Positions 1 through 7,272 of a DNA stretch of 64,000 nucleotides are shown in pieces. Within the stretch, counting starts at the first letter, position 1. Every line of letters begins with the position of its first letter. Source of the DNA: Cyanobacteria bacterium SZAS LIN-3. GTDB taxonomy: Bacteria; Cyanobacteriota; Vampirovibrionia; Obscuribacterales; Obscuribacteraceae. The stretch covers positions 62,001-126,000 of the forward strand of contig JAFEAV010000004.1 of NCBI GenBank assembly GCA_018266215.1, given 5' to 3'. The notes beneath the pieces were generated by a model. It was not told the DNA's origin and made no database searches. It was given only the letters and a program-made list of their open reading frames with translations. The translations under genes and the position numbers were made by a program.

Positions 1-115
1 GGCAGTCAAACCAGAGAGTGGCGACGCCGTCTTCTGCGCGATCGATTTTTAGCGTCTCGAGCGGCTGAAGCGTGCTCGTGGCCGATGTCTCGGCTTTTAA
101 TGTTGAATCTGACAC
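1..115 (-). CDS. N-terminal fragment of an enoyl-CoA hydratase/3-hydroxyacyl-CoA dehydrogenase-like protein (partial)
   Basis: Reading the minus strand from a GTG at 113-115 gives 38 codons that stay open to the window edge. AGAAGG lies about 7-8 bases upstream of the GTG, a good ribosome binding site. The peptide has a short polar lead and then LETLKIDRAEDGVATLWFD, which resembles the first beta strands of crotonase-fold proteins such as the FadJ/FadB alpha subunit of fatty-acid beta-oxidation. That is a family resemblance over about 20 residues only, so the product name is tentative. The gene follows the unknown gene at 139-1155 on the same strand with a 23-base gap, so the two may be co-transcribed. 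Confidence 0.45.
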   Translation of the reverse strand, partial: MSDSTLKAETSATSTLQPLETLKIDRAEDGVATLWFDC

Positions 116-138
116 GGGGATTTCCTTCTGTTGTGCGA

Positions 139-1155
139 TTACGCAAAGGCGCCGCTGAGCTTATATCCGAATGTTATTGCGTCGGACAAGAGGTGCACGG
201 GCAAAATATGCGCTTCTATGGTGGCGTTGTTCTTTTCTTTCGTTTCCTGTACGACTGGCGCACTTTCTTCGCTAAAACTCTGGGCCGGGATGTTGTAGAC
301 ACCAACGAGGCTGCCCTGGTAAACGAATAGTATTGTCGTCACCAGTTCCGAATCCTGAGATATTGTGACACAGCCCGTTTCACCGGCCAGCTTCATTGAT
401 ACCAGTGCATGATCTAGATAATCGGCGGTTGATTTGTTGGCATCTTTGGCGATGGGACAGCCTAAAAATAGTGCCGCCATACTCAGTACCACGCCTTCGG
501 GCAATTCATAAACTGTGAGCAAGGTTTCAGGCTCAAGCAGGTCGATGCCCATCATCTTTATTGCCTTGTCGACCGGATAAGTCTCCTGGGCGTCTTTCTT
601 GCCGTAGATGGCGCCGACTACTCGACCGTTAATGATTAGAAGAGCTGAACGTGATTTCTTTTCTTCCGATCTGGCTTTGATACAACCTGTGAAATGAGCC
701 AGTTCCAGGTCGGCGAGCAGTTTTTTAGAATCGCAGTTTGCGCACTTTAACTCATGCAACAATTTGCCTTCGACAGCCGGCATAAAAAGGTCGATGGCAC
801 GACGCACCCTTTGATTGGACGGATAGCTGTCAACCCAGATTGCAAAAGCGTTCTCTTTGTCCGAGGCCGTGCTCAGTTGAATCGTTTCGGTTGTGCCCAG
901 CATGAAGGCAAAGGTCATCAGAGCGCGATTGTTGTGCATGCAGACAAAAGTTGCCGGTACATTTTGACCGATTTCAAGGGGCTCGGTGCTTGGCACGAAG
1001 GCCTTCATCGGCGGCTCGGCCAGTTGTCCCTCGGAAGGAGGGGGTAGCTTGCCGGCAACGACGACGGCGCCGTAACCACCGGGCTCAATACTTTCGATTC
1101 GGCAGATGACGCCCTGACCCGGACGATAGGTTGTGATTTGTGACAGTTCGCTCAT
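139..1155 (-). CDS. Hypothetical cytoplasmic protein with an internal duplication
   Basis: A 338-residue protein that I do not recognise. It has no signal peptide or membrane segment. The ATG is preceded by AAGGTG at about 8 bases. Residues about 145-185 and 246-287 look like two copies of one unit: a helix ending in a Gly-Cys-Ile/Val step, then a charged stretch, then a hydrophobic strand and a Gly-x-Val/Leu-Val-Gly-x-Tyr strand. This pattern recalls the DUF4388/PATAN-like sensory modules of bacterial regulators, but I cannot confirm that. Residues 30-60 are Pro-rich. Two nearby Cys (CANC, about 138-141) could bind a metal. It lies directly upstream of the beta-oxidation-like fragment. Confidence 0.75.
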   Translation of the reverse strand: MSELSQITTYRPGQGVICRIESIEPGGYGAVVVAGKLPPPSEGQLAEPPMKAFVPSTEPLEIGQNVPATFVCMHNNRALMTFAFMLGTTETIQLSTASDKENAFAIWVDSYPSNQRVRRAIDLFMPAVEGKLLHELKCANCDSKKLLADLELAHFTGCIKARSEEKKSRSALLIINGRVVGAIYGKKDAQETYPVDKAIKMMGIDLLEPETLLTVYELPEGVVLSMAALFLGCPIAKDANKSTADYLDHALVSMKLAGETGCVTISQDSELVTTILFVYQGSLVGVYNIPAQSFSEESAPVVQETKEKNNATIEAHILPVHLLSDAITFGYKLSGAFA

Positions 1156-1244
1156 TGCATAGCACCTTGGCCTACAGCGGGCTAGTTTATCACTGAAAGC
1201 CTGGTTAGAATGGTCTTGTGACAGGGAGTCTAAGTAAGGTGTAC

Positions 1245-1919
1245 ATGAGCGCGTATTTCAGGTTTTTGGCTCGTGGGGCGCGTCTTGGGTTGTCGTGCCT
1301 GGCTTTTTCGGCCGCGAGCCTTTGCTTGACAAGCTGTGTTGAGCCCGTTTCCAACTTTGGCGGTGAGGGCCACTCCCTGGCCACAGACGCGCCGGCGCAG
1401 TCGGTTTCAGACCCCAACAATCGCGTTACCGTTGATGAAGTTGCAAGCATTGCCGCCAAGGCCGATCTTGATTATGTTGACGGCTGGATTGACGGACGCG
1501 ATCCGCGAGTTTTTAAGTCTTACTACAAAAGCATTTCGCCCATGCAGAAAGCTAAATTTGCCATGGCCTATCACGACATGATTGAAAAGTCGGATCAAAA
1601 CCTGGCACAGTCTTACAAGACCTACATCCCTTACAAAAAGCGCGTGGCTTTTGCTCGTAAGTACTGGCAGGACTCCGAGCTCGGTCCAAAATTTAAGAGT
1701 GAAATTGAAAAAATGCAGGTAGCATGGATTCACGAATCTCTTCTTGATGGAAGTGAATTGTGGTGGCGAGCCGCCGAGAAGCGTTTCGGTAATGCCATTT
1801 CATCGCCGGCGCAAATGGCTCATGATGTGGAACAAAATATGGTCTCCAAATTCATGGAAGACGAAGGCACCGAGAGTACTTTTTCTCAGCAAATGTCTGA
1901 GAAGAAAAAGACCAATTAG
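1245..1919 (+). CDS. Predicted lipoprotein of unknown function
   Basis: The frame is open from a GTG at 1218, but ATG 1245 fits better: it has TAAGGT about 5 bases upstream and puts a lipoprotein signal peptide at the N terminus (basic region, hydrophobic core, lipobox LTSC at about residue 30). The mature 190-odd residues are mostly helical and charged, with no domain I recognise. The sequence predicts export and lipidation at the outer face of a membrane. It ends 9 bases before the GGDEF-like gene, so the two probably form an operon. Confidence 0.75.
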   Translation: MSAYFRFLARGARLGLSCLAFSAASLCLTSCVEPVSNFGGEGHSLATDAPAQSVSDPNNRVTVDEVASIAAKADLDYVDGWIDGRDPRVFKSYYKSISPMQKAKFAMAYHDMIEKSDQNLAQSYKTYIPYKKRVAFARKYWQDSELGPKFKSEIEKMQVAWIHESLLDGSELWWRAAEKRFGNAISSPAQMAHDVEQNMVSKFMEDEGTESTFSQQMSEKKKTN

Positions 1920-1928
1920 GGCACTGGC

Positions 1929-2627
1929 ATGTCGGATAACCGCAATAAACGATTTGATGAGAAGCAGGAGCGCGAGCTTCTCTTTCAGAAGCGCCTGGCT
2001 GAGCTGCGCGCGCGCAATAATCAATTCCCCTGGAATTTGAGTGAGACGCCGGATTTTGATATTCCCAAAGCCCAGTCCAAGCTCTTTGCCGAGCGTTCGA
2101 TCGAAGACCCCAGTCTCTCGGATGAGGAAGTGGAGCGTCGTGCTCTGCTGGATTTGAATTCCTTCAACTTCTGGTCATTCTATAAGCGACTCAACTACGA
2201 AGTGCGCCGTGCCACCAGATACAAGCGGCCGCTTTCTTTGTTGTTCGTCACCATCGATAATCTCAAAAAGGTGGTCGATGAGTGCGGTCTGCGCGGTGAA
2301 AATGCGGTGATTTTGAGTTGCGGCAAAGTTTTGCTCGGTTGCGTGCGCGATGTGGACGTGGCCGGACGCTGTCGAGACGACAGCTTTGGCGTGATCCTGC
2401 CCGAGACCCCGCGCACCGGAGCAGAAGTGGCCGCCGAGAGAATGCGCACCAAGATGGAAGATCTGGCCACCGAATTTGACAAGGAATTGCTTTACACGAC
2501 AGTCACCGTTGGCGGTGCCAGTCTTGATGAAGAAGTGCAAAGCGCTGATGCACTGATAGCCATATGCGTTGAGGCCCTGAAGCTTGGATTGAGCTCCGGC
2601 GGCAATACCGTTAATTTCCCGCTGTAA
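1929..2627 (+). CDS. Degenerate GGDEF-domain protein
   Basis: A 232-residue protein. The N-terminal 75 residues are charged and helical. Residues about 80-232 have the layout of a diguanylate cyclase domain: FYKRLNYEVRRATRYKRPLS, then a beta strand ending in D110, then the active-site hairpin. The signature GGDEF is replaced by RDDSF at residues 149-153 (context GRCRDDSFGVILP). By family knowledge, loss of both Gly and the Glu removes cyclase activity, so it may bind nucleotide or protein without making cyclic di-GMP. No second-site RxxD inhibitory motif is evident. It follows the lipoprotein gene by 9 bases and converges on the M15 peptidase gene. Confidence 0.75.
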   Translation: MSDNRNKRFDEKQERELLFQKRLAELRARNNQFPWNLSETPDFDIPKAQSKLFAERSIEDPSLSDEEVERRALLDLNSFNFWSFYKRLNYEVRRATRYKRPLSLLFVTIDNLKKVVDECGLRGENAVILSCGKVLLGCVRDVDVAGRCRDDSFGVILPETPRTGAEVAAERMRTKMEDLATEFDKELLYTTVTVGGASLDEEVQSADALIAICVEALKLGLSSGGNTVNFPL

Positions 2628-2638
2628 TTTTATTGCTA

Positions 2639-3451
2639 TTACTTGCTGCGGTGATGATGCCTGTGCGGGCCAACATGCGCTGACGGATGTCCCTCGGTGG
2701 CTCGACCTGGGCCGGTATAGCTCCAGTGATGCAGGTCGTTTTTGAGTGGGCCGTGACTGTCGCCCTGGCGATAACCGTTGGCGTGCAGTGCTTCACGCAC
2801 GTCCTTATCGTCGTACGGCTGTGGTTGACCGTCTGGTCCGTAGGCAATATCTATGGCCCTGCCGTAGCCATGGTTGGACTTGCCCGGTTTGGCATGCACT
2901 CCGCTATTGCGCCAGGCTATTGCTTCTTCCTGTCCCAGGGTACGACCGGCGCCGTTGAGGCGATCGACACTTATCTCTTTATGCAGGGGCGCCAGTGACT
3001 TGTTCAGGTCCAAATAGGATTTGGCCGCATCACCGGACAACCAGTAGGGTTCGTTTTGAATCAATACGCAGCCGTTTGTGCGCCCGCGCCGGTCGTGCGT
3101 GGAAACGGTCACATCTCCGGTCTGTCCAATGTAAGTGGGATCTTTTACTTTGCCTTTGATCTGCGCGTAGAGAACCGGGTCCCTGTCTTTGACTTTCTCC
3201 ATCGCCTGTGGTTCGCTGCCGGTGGCAAAACTCGAAGCGACCGTCTTTTTACAGGGATCTGCAATCAGGCCGTGATCGTGCAAATCTCCGTTTTCTGAAA
3301 CGCGGGAGAGCTGGCTGCGCATCTCGGGCGAGCTGAGGCTGTAGGCCCGCCGCCAGTCCTGCTCGGCGAAAGGAGTTTCGACCGTTCCGATTGGCCGGTC
3401 TGAGGCGCCGCCCGGCGCCTTTTCTGCACGGTTTATATCACTGCCGGACAT
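2639..3451 (-). CDS. M15-like peptidoglycan peptidase (VanY/D-Ala-D-Ala carboxypeptidase type)
   Basis: The C-terminal half carries the zinc-peptidase M15 pattern: SNHGYGRAIDI (Ser-x-His-x(6)-Asp) and later DLHHWSY, supplying the His, Asp and His ligands. Family members cleave D-Ala-D-Ala or L-Ala-D-Glu bonds in peptidoglycan. The first half is polar with no clear domain and no signal peptide from the start chosen. The end is His/Arg-rich. The frame is open to a TTG at 3532. I prefer the ATG at 3451 because an AGGA element lies upstream, but ATGs at 3484 and 3478 are possible and would add a short hydrophobic stretch. It converges on the GGDEF-like gene with an 11-base gap. Confidence 0.7.
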   Translation of the reverse strand: MSGSDINRAEKAPGGASDRPIGTVETPFAEQDWRRAYSLSSPEMRSQLSRVSENGDLHDHGLIADPCKKTVASSFATGSEPQAMEKVKDRDPVLYAQIKGKVKDPTYIGQTGDVTVSTHDRRGRTNGCVLIQNEPYWLSGDAAKSYLDLNKSLAPLHKEISVDRLNGAGRTLGQEEAIAWRNSGVHAKPGKSNHGYGRAIDIAYGPDGQPQPYDDKDVREALHANGYRQGDSHGPLKNDLHHWSYTGPGRATEGHPSAHVGPHRHHHRSK

Positions 3452-3573
3452 GGTTACGAGCCATCCTGTGCGAGACATCACCATGGCAAAGTATAAAGGC
3501 GGGCGTGAAACATACGTGATAGCTACCGACAATTTAGCTGTCTGTAGTGGGAATAACCGCAGTTAAAAATGGC

Positions 3574-4044
3574 TTAGCCTTTGGAGGCCGCTTGCAGCAA
3601 ACCAATGTCGAGCTTGACCATCTTGAGCATTTCCTGCATCACTCTCTTAGACTTTTCCCTGTCTTTATCCTTGAGCAGCTCGCCCAGGACAGTTGGTACT
3701 ATTTGCCAGGTTACGCCGTATTTGTCCGTCAGCCAGCCGCATCTCATGGGCTTGCCGCCATCCAGCAACTTTTCCCAGTAGTGATCAATTTCTGCTTGAT
3801 CTTCGCATTTGACGAAGAGGGACATCGCCTCGGTAAAGGCAAATTCGGGACCACCGTTGACAGCGATAATTTCAGTGCCGTCAATTTCGATCGTCATGCT
3901 CATCACCGAGCCTTTCTCGCCCGGACCGGCATCGCCAAAGCGCGATACATCGGTGACTTTCGAGTTTTTGAAAGTTGAGACGTAGAAACTCATCGCCTCT
4001 TCGGCCTGGTTATTGAACCAGAGACAGGTGCTTATTTTCTGCAC
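3574..4044 (-). CDS. VOC-superfamily (PhnB/glyoxalase-like) protein
   Basis: A 156-residue protein with the PhnB-like layout: an opening CLWFNNQAEEAMSFYVSTF, a middle strand SMTIEIDGTEIIAVNGGP, and a closing strand pair ending in YGVTWQIVP. PhnB-type proteins belong to the glyoxalase/bleomycin-resistance (VOC) fold and are usually soluble dimers. Many carry the old label 3-demethylubiquinone methyltransferase, which is not supported by biochemistry. The substrate cannot be read from sequence. It lies 18 bases downstream of the CMD-like gene on the same strand, and the pair may act together on small organic substrates. Confidence 0.85.
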   Translation of the reverse strand: MQKISTCLWFNNQAEEAMSFYVSTFKNSKVTDVSRFGDAGPGEKGSVMSMTIEIDGTEIIAVNGGPEFAFTEAMSLFVKCEDQAEIDHYWEKLLDGGKPMRCGWLTDKYGVTWQIVPTVLGELLKDKDREKSKRVMQEMLKMVKLDIGLLQAASKG

Positions 4045-4062
4045 GACTTAAATCCTTTTCGT

Positions 4063-4467
4063 TCAGTCAAACTTGGGCTTAAATTTTTCATCCACCGGTA
4101 TTTGATAGCCGTTGGCTAATCTATTTGTTTCATTAGCGAGGCCGACTACAGCTAGAAGTTCCGCAAACATTTCGTCGGTCATGCCTTTGTTCTTGGCAGC
4201 AGCCGTGTGCGAGTGGATGCAATATTCGCAATTATTTGTCACGCTGACGGCGACGTAAATCATTTCTTTTGTCAATGGATCGATGGCGCCGGGTGCCATC
4301 ACTTGTTTTACCGTGGCCCAGATTCTATGCAATGTTGGCGGATAAGCGGCCAGGACTTTCCAAAAATTGTTGATCCAATCGGTCTTGCGGGCGGTCTTTA
4401 TTTCATCAAATACAGCTTGCACTTCCGGCGCTGCTGCCCCATCTTCGACCATTCGTACCATTACCAC
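4063..4467 (-). CDS. Carboxymuconolactone decarboxylase/AhpD-like protein
   Basis: A 134-residue protein with the CMD/AhpD signature CEYCIHSHTAAA, where the CxxC pair and the following His form the redox or catalytic centre. Family members act as alkylhydroperoxidase partners or decarboxylases and are usually oligomeric and cytoplasmic. The frame is open to 4626, but that would overlap the WG-repeat gene. GTG 4467 is chosen because GAGGAG lies exactly 7 bases before it. It is followed 18 bases later by the VOC gene, so an operon is likely. Confidence 0.85.
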   Translation of the reverse strand: MVMVRMVEDGAAAPEVQAVFDEIKTARKTDWINNFWKVLAAYPPTLHRIWATVKQVMAPGAIDPLTKEMIYVAVSVTNNCEYCIHSHTAAAKNKGMTDEMFAELLAVVGLANETNRLANGYQIPVDEKFKPKFD

Positions 4468-4537
4468 GGCAAATCTCCTCACTGAGCGGTGCCCGGTTAG
4501 GATAGCATCAGGTTCGGGATTTTGCGCCGGAGCAATT

Positions 4538-5752
4538 CTAAGGCATATCGTGAAGCGCCATCTCTCCGACCACGGCTCTGTCGTTTTTGAACGAGCGTGC
4601 GTGTTCGTAAATTGGCTTAAGTGCATAATTGGCGGTCTTATCTATGTAGCCGTAATTGCCGCCTTTTGTCTCTTGCACCAGACCCATACCATTGGAAAAT
4701 GGTGCGGCATCGTAAAAGCGAAATTGTTTATTGTTCCAGATGCCCGATGCGTCCTCGGGAACGCCGCCGCGATAGTCCATTTTGCCGCCGCCGGCATCAC
4801 TGTAGGCGACAAAGTAGCCGTCCGACACCGGGAAAATATAGTCAAAGGATCCGGCGAAAGCCCGGGCGCTGAATTGTTGTTCGATAAAGAATTTGCCTGA
4901 TGATTCGGCTATAGATTTGGTTTCGCAAAATCCCGGCGTGACAAATGTACTCAACGGTCTGGCCAGGGCTTTGTCGGTGTTGGTGGTCCACAGCATCGGA
5001 CTGAGATTTTTCAGAGTAACCGGATGGATTTCTTTGTGCGTGATTTTATTGCCGTTCTTATCGAAATATTCAATCATCTGACCGGCTTCAGGGCCTGACA
5101 GGCCTTTCCCCTGCGCGGCCACGATCATTCCATCGTTTGCTTTGTAGACCATGTCATATTCACAGGGCACAACAAATGCTCCCTGTCGGTTGATGCTGCC
5201 CATGCGCTTGTTTTGTCTGACCGCGGCAAAACCTTCCGAAAATGGACCGGCCTCCTCGAAGGAGTCTTGCAGCGCTCTGGTGCCACTATCGTCAATGTAG
5301 ATCCAGCGACCGGCGTCTTTGCCGTTGGCTTTGTCCTTGCTCAGACGCACAGCTGCCAGACCTTCGCTGAAAGGCTGCACTTCGTCGTAGATGGCCTTGA
5401 TGATGATATCGCCCTTGGTGTTGACGAAGCCCCATTTTTGATCGCTGTCACTACTGCCGGTGCTGAAGGCTGCGCGCCCTTCCGAAAATGTTCTGAGGGT
5501 TTTGAATGGCTTTTCAAAAACTGTCTGTCCGTTTTTATCGATGACTCTCACCTTGTCCGGGTATTGGAGTGCTGCAAGTTCTTCGCTGTAGTCACCGATG
5601 GCAAGAGGTTTGGGGGTGAGTTTATCGACGTCCAGCACCAGTGCCCCGGTCTTGTCGATATAGCCGTTCTGATGTGCGGTCGAGCCGCAACCGGACATGG
5701 TCACGCTGGCCACAGTCAGCGCCCCGAGAGCCGTCACAATCCATTTCTGCAT
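4538..5752 (-). CDS. WG-repeat lipoprotein
   Basis: A 404-residue exported protein. ATG 5752 is chosen over an in-frame upstream start because AGGGGA lies about 7 bases before it and the N terminus becomes a lipoprotein signal (hydrophobic core, lipobox MSGC at about residue 18). The mature protein contains several WG/KWG-type repeats of about 40-50 residues, recognisable as GYIDKTGALVLD, WGFVNTKGDIIIKA, RMGSINRQGAFVVP and YGYIDKTANYALKP units, each followed by a FSEG.AAV strand. WG repeats form beta-rich solenoids or propellers of unknown ligand. The gene starts 64 bases from a divergent TPR gene. Confidence 0.85.
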   Translation of the reverse strand: MQKWIVTALGALTVASVTMSGCGSTAHQNGYIDKTGALVLDVDKLTPKPLAIGDYSEELAALQYPDKVRVIDKNGQTVFEKPFKTLRTFSEGRAAFSTGSSDSDQKWGFVNTKGDIIIKAIYDEVQPFSEGLAAVRLSKDKANGKDAGRWIYIDDSGTRALQDSFEEAGPFSEGFAAVRQNKRMGSINRQGAFVVPCEYDMVYKANDGMIVAAQGKGLSGPEAGQMIEYFDKNGNKITHKEIHPVTLKNLSPMLWTTNTDKALARPLSTFVTPGFCETKSIAESSGKFFIEQQFSARAFAGSFDYIFPVSDGYFVAYSDAGGGKMDYRGGVPEDASGIWNNKQFRFYDAAPFSNGMGLVQETKGGNYGYIDKTANYALKPIYEHARSFKNDRAVVGEMALHDMP

Positions 5753-5815
5753 TAATTTTCCCCTGCCGTGAACAGGCGCTATTTTAGCGTAAGACACAAG
5801 CTGTACAATGCTTTT

Positions 5816-6691
5816 ATGACTATTGCCAAGCGGCCGCCTCTATTTTTGATATTTACCTCTTGCGTAGGGGGCGTTGCCGCGTCCATGATCGCTTGTTCGA
5901 GCGCTCGGGCCTTCGATACACGCAACTACAAGATTGAGGCGCCTGCGTGTTCCCTCAAACAGATTGAAGAGCGCATCGCCAGAAACCCTTGCGACGCGTC
6001 TGCCTATTGCGACCGCGGTCTTTCCAATTTAACCGCCGGCGAATGTGAAGATGCCATTGAGGATTTCAGCAAGGCGCTTCAGTTTGCACCCAGAAATTTG
6101 CGAGCTTTGTACGGTCGGGCTCAGTCCTACGAAATGATGGGCAAGGACGAGTTGGCCCTGAAGGATGTCGACGCTATTCTTAAAACGGGCCAGATCCAGT
6201 TGAGGGCCGAGTCCATTAAGCTCAAAATCGCCATTTTGAAGTCAATGAAGCGTTATGCCGATTGCTTGCCGCTCTATAGCATGCTCCTGACCAGCACCGA
6301 CCTTGGTGTCGGACGGCAGGACCGTATTGATTTGCTTATTGAGCGAGGCAATCTGTATCTTCGCCTGCACAAGCCTGAGCTGGCCATTGCTGATCTGCAG
6401 CAGACCATGCTCCATGGCGAGCATGTGTACAACTACATCCCTATCGGCAAAGCCTATCAAATGATGGGCGATGACTCGAAGGCGCTGGAGGCATTCAGCA
6501 AGGGCCTCTCTCTGTATGAGAAGGAAAAGCACAGGTATGGCATCCCGGACGGCCGGCTGACTGATTTTTACCGTCTACGTGCTGCAATTTACACTAAGCA
6601 GGGCAAGACGGAGTTGGCGAAGGCCGATCTGGACAAAATCAGCAGCAAGGCCTACCGGGACACTTACCGCGAGATATATGGCGATAAGTGA
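5816..6691 (+). CDS. Exported TPR-repeat protein
   Basis: About 291 residues. The N terminus has a signal sequence (KRPPLFLIF, then a hydrophobic run to SMIAC/SARA), compatible with a lipobox at the Cys or cleavage after ARA. The remainder carries TPR units, clearest at about residues 50-130 (AYCDRGLSNLTAGECEDAIEDFSKAL, LRALYGRAQSYEMMGKDELALKD) and near the C terminus (GKAYQMMGDDSKALEAFSKGL, LRAAIYTKQGKTELAKADL). TPRs mediate protein contacts. ATG 5816 is chosen to begin at the signal peptide. No strong ribosome binding site is seen, and an in-frame GTG lies at 5768. It is transcribed divergently from the WG-repeat gene. Confidence 0.8.
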   Translation: MTIAKRPPLFLIFTSCVGGVAASMIACSSARAFDTRNYKIEAPACSLKQIEERIARNPCDASAYCDRGLSNLTAGECEDAIEDFSKALQFAPRNLRALYGRAQSYEMMGKDELALKDVDAILKTGQIQLRAESIKLKIAILKSMKRYADCLPLYSMLLTSTDLGVGRQDRIDLLIERGNLYLRLHKPELAIADLQQTMLHGEHVYNYIPIGKAYQMMGDDSKALEAFSKGLSLYEKEKHRYGIPDGRLTDFYRLRAAIYTKQGKTELAKADLDKISSKAYRDTYREIYGDK

Positions 6692-6709
6692 GCTTATTTG
6701 TGATGGTTC

Positions 6710-7036
6710 CTAGCGCCACCAGTTGTGGTGGTGGTGGAAGCGATTGTTGTAGTTATACCCGTAAGCACGGTTGTAGTTGCCGTTGCCGTACACATAGGGC
6801 ATAGCGCCGGCTGACCAGGGTGTCTGGCCATTAGGCGCGACATATCCGTAGCCACCGTAGTTGCTGTAATTACCGTACAGGTACGGATTATATGACTGCG
6901 CCTGATTTTGCAAATACATGCGCATGGCCAGATCGTTTAAATATTTGTCGTTGTCCCTGGCGTCGGCTGGGCTGATCGAGATGCAGGCCAGAGCGGCGGC
7001 GGCAAGAGCAAAGGACGTAATTGATTTGATACCCAT
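6710..7036 (-). CDS. Small secreted Tyr/Asn/Gly-rich protein with a His-rich tail
   Basis: A 108-residue protein with a clear signal peptide (MGIKSITSFALAAAALACI, cleavage near PADA) and GGGAGG upstream of the ATG. The mature part is low complexity: Asn, Tyr and Gly dominate, and it ends in FHHHHNWWR. The His cluster could bind metal or surfaces, which is inference. I know no family. The neighbours on both sides are also exported proteins. Confidence 0.7.
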   Translation of the reverse strand: MGIKSITSFALAAAALACISISPADARDNDKYLNDLAMRMYLQNQAQSYNPYLYGNYSNYGGYGYVAPNGQTPWSAGAMPYVYGNGNYNRAYGYNYNNRFHHHHNWWR

Positions 7037-7172
7037 GATGTTAACCTCCCCGACTGAAGGGCGGTGAGCGCCTTCAATAGGATCTTTGAATATAGTGCTT
7101 AATGCAATTTGTTATTTATGAGTGAGGGCGCTGTTCAATTGTCGTGCACTGCTCGGACTCATGTTTTTTTAG

Positions 7173-7205
7173 ACGGGACCCCCGCCTAAAAGCTCCCGTT
7201 TTTTA
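7173..7205 (+). terminator. Orphan intrinsic-terminator-like hairpin
   Basis: ACGGGA (7173-7178) pairs with TCCCGT (7194-7199) around a 15-base loop, followed by a T run to 7204. In the plus orientation this looks like a weak Rho-independent terminator. No plus-strand gene ends nearby: the closest ends at 6691. It lies in the gap between two minus-strand genes, so it may end a short plus-strand RNA or be chance. Confidence 0.35.
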
Positions 7206-7272
7206 ATGTGGCTGAGAAAGTGCGGGACGCCAAGTTGCCGTACAGCAACTGCGTTTTCAGCGTCAGAGAGGC

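Noticed and set aside
3547-3978. A 143-residue plus-strand open frame
   Set aside because: It is antisense to the VOC gene, which has clear family motifs.
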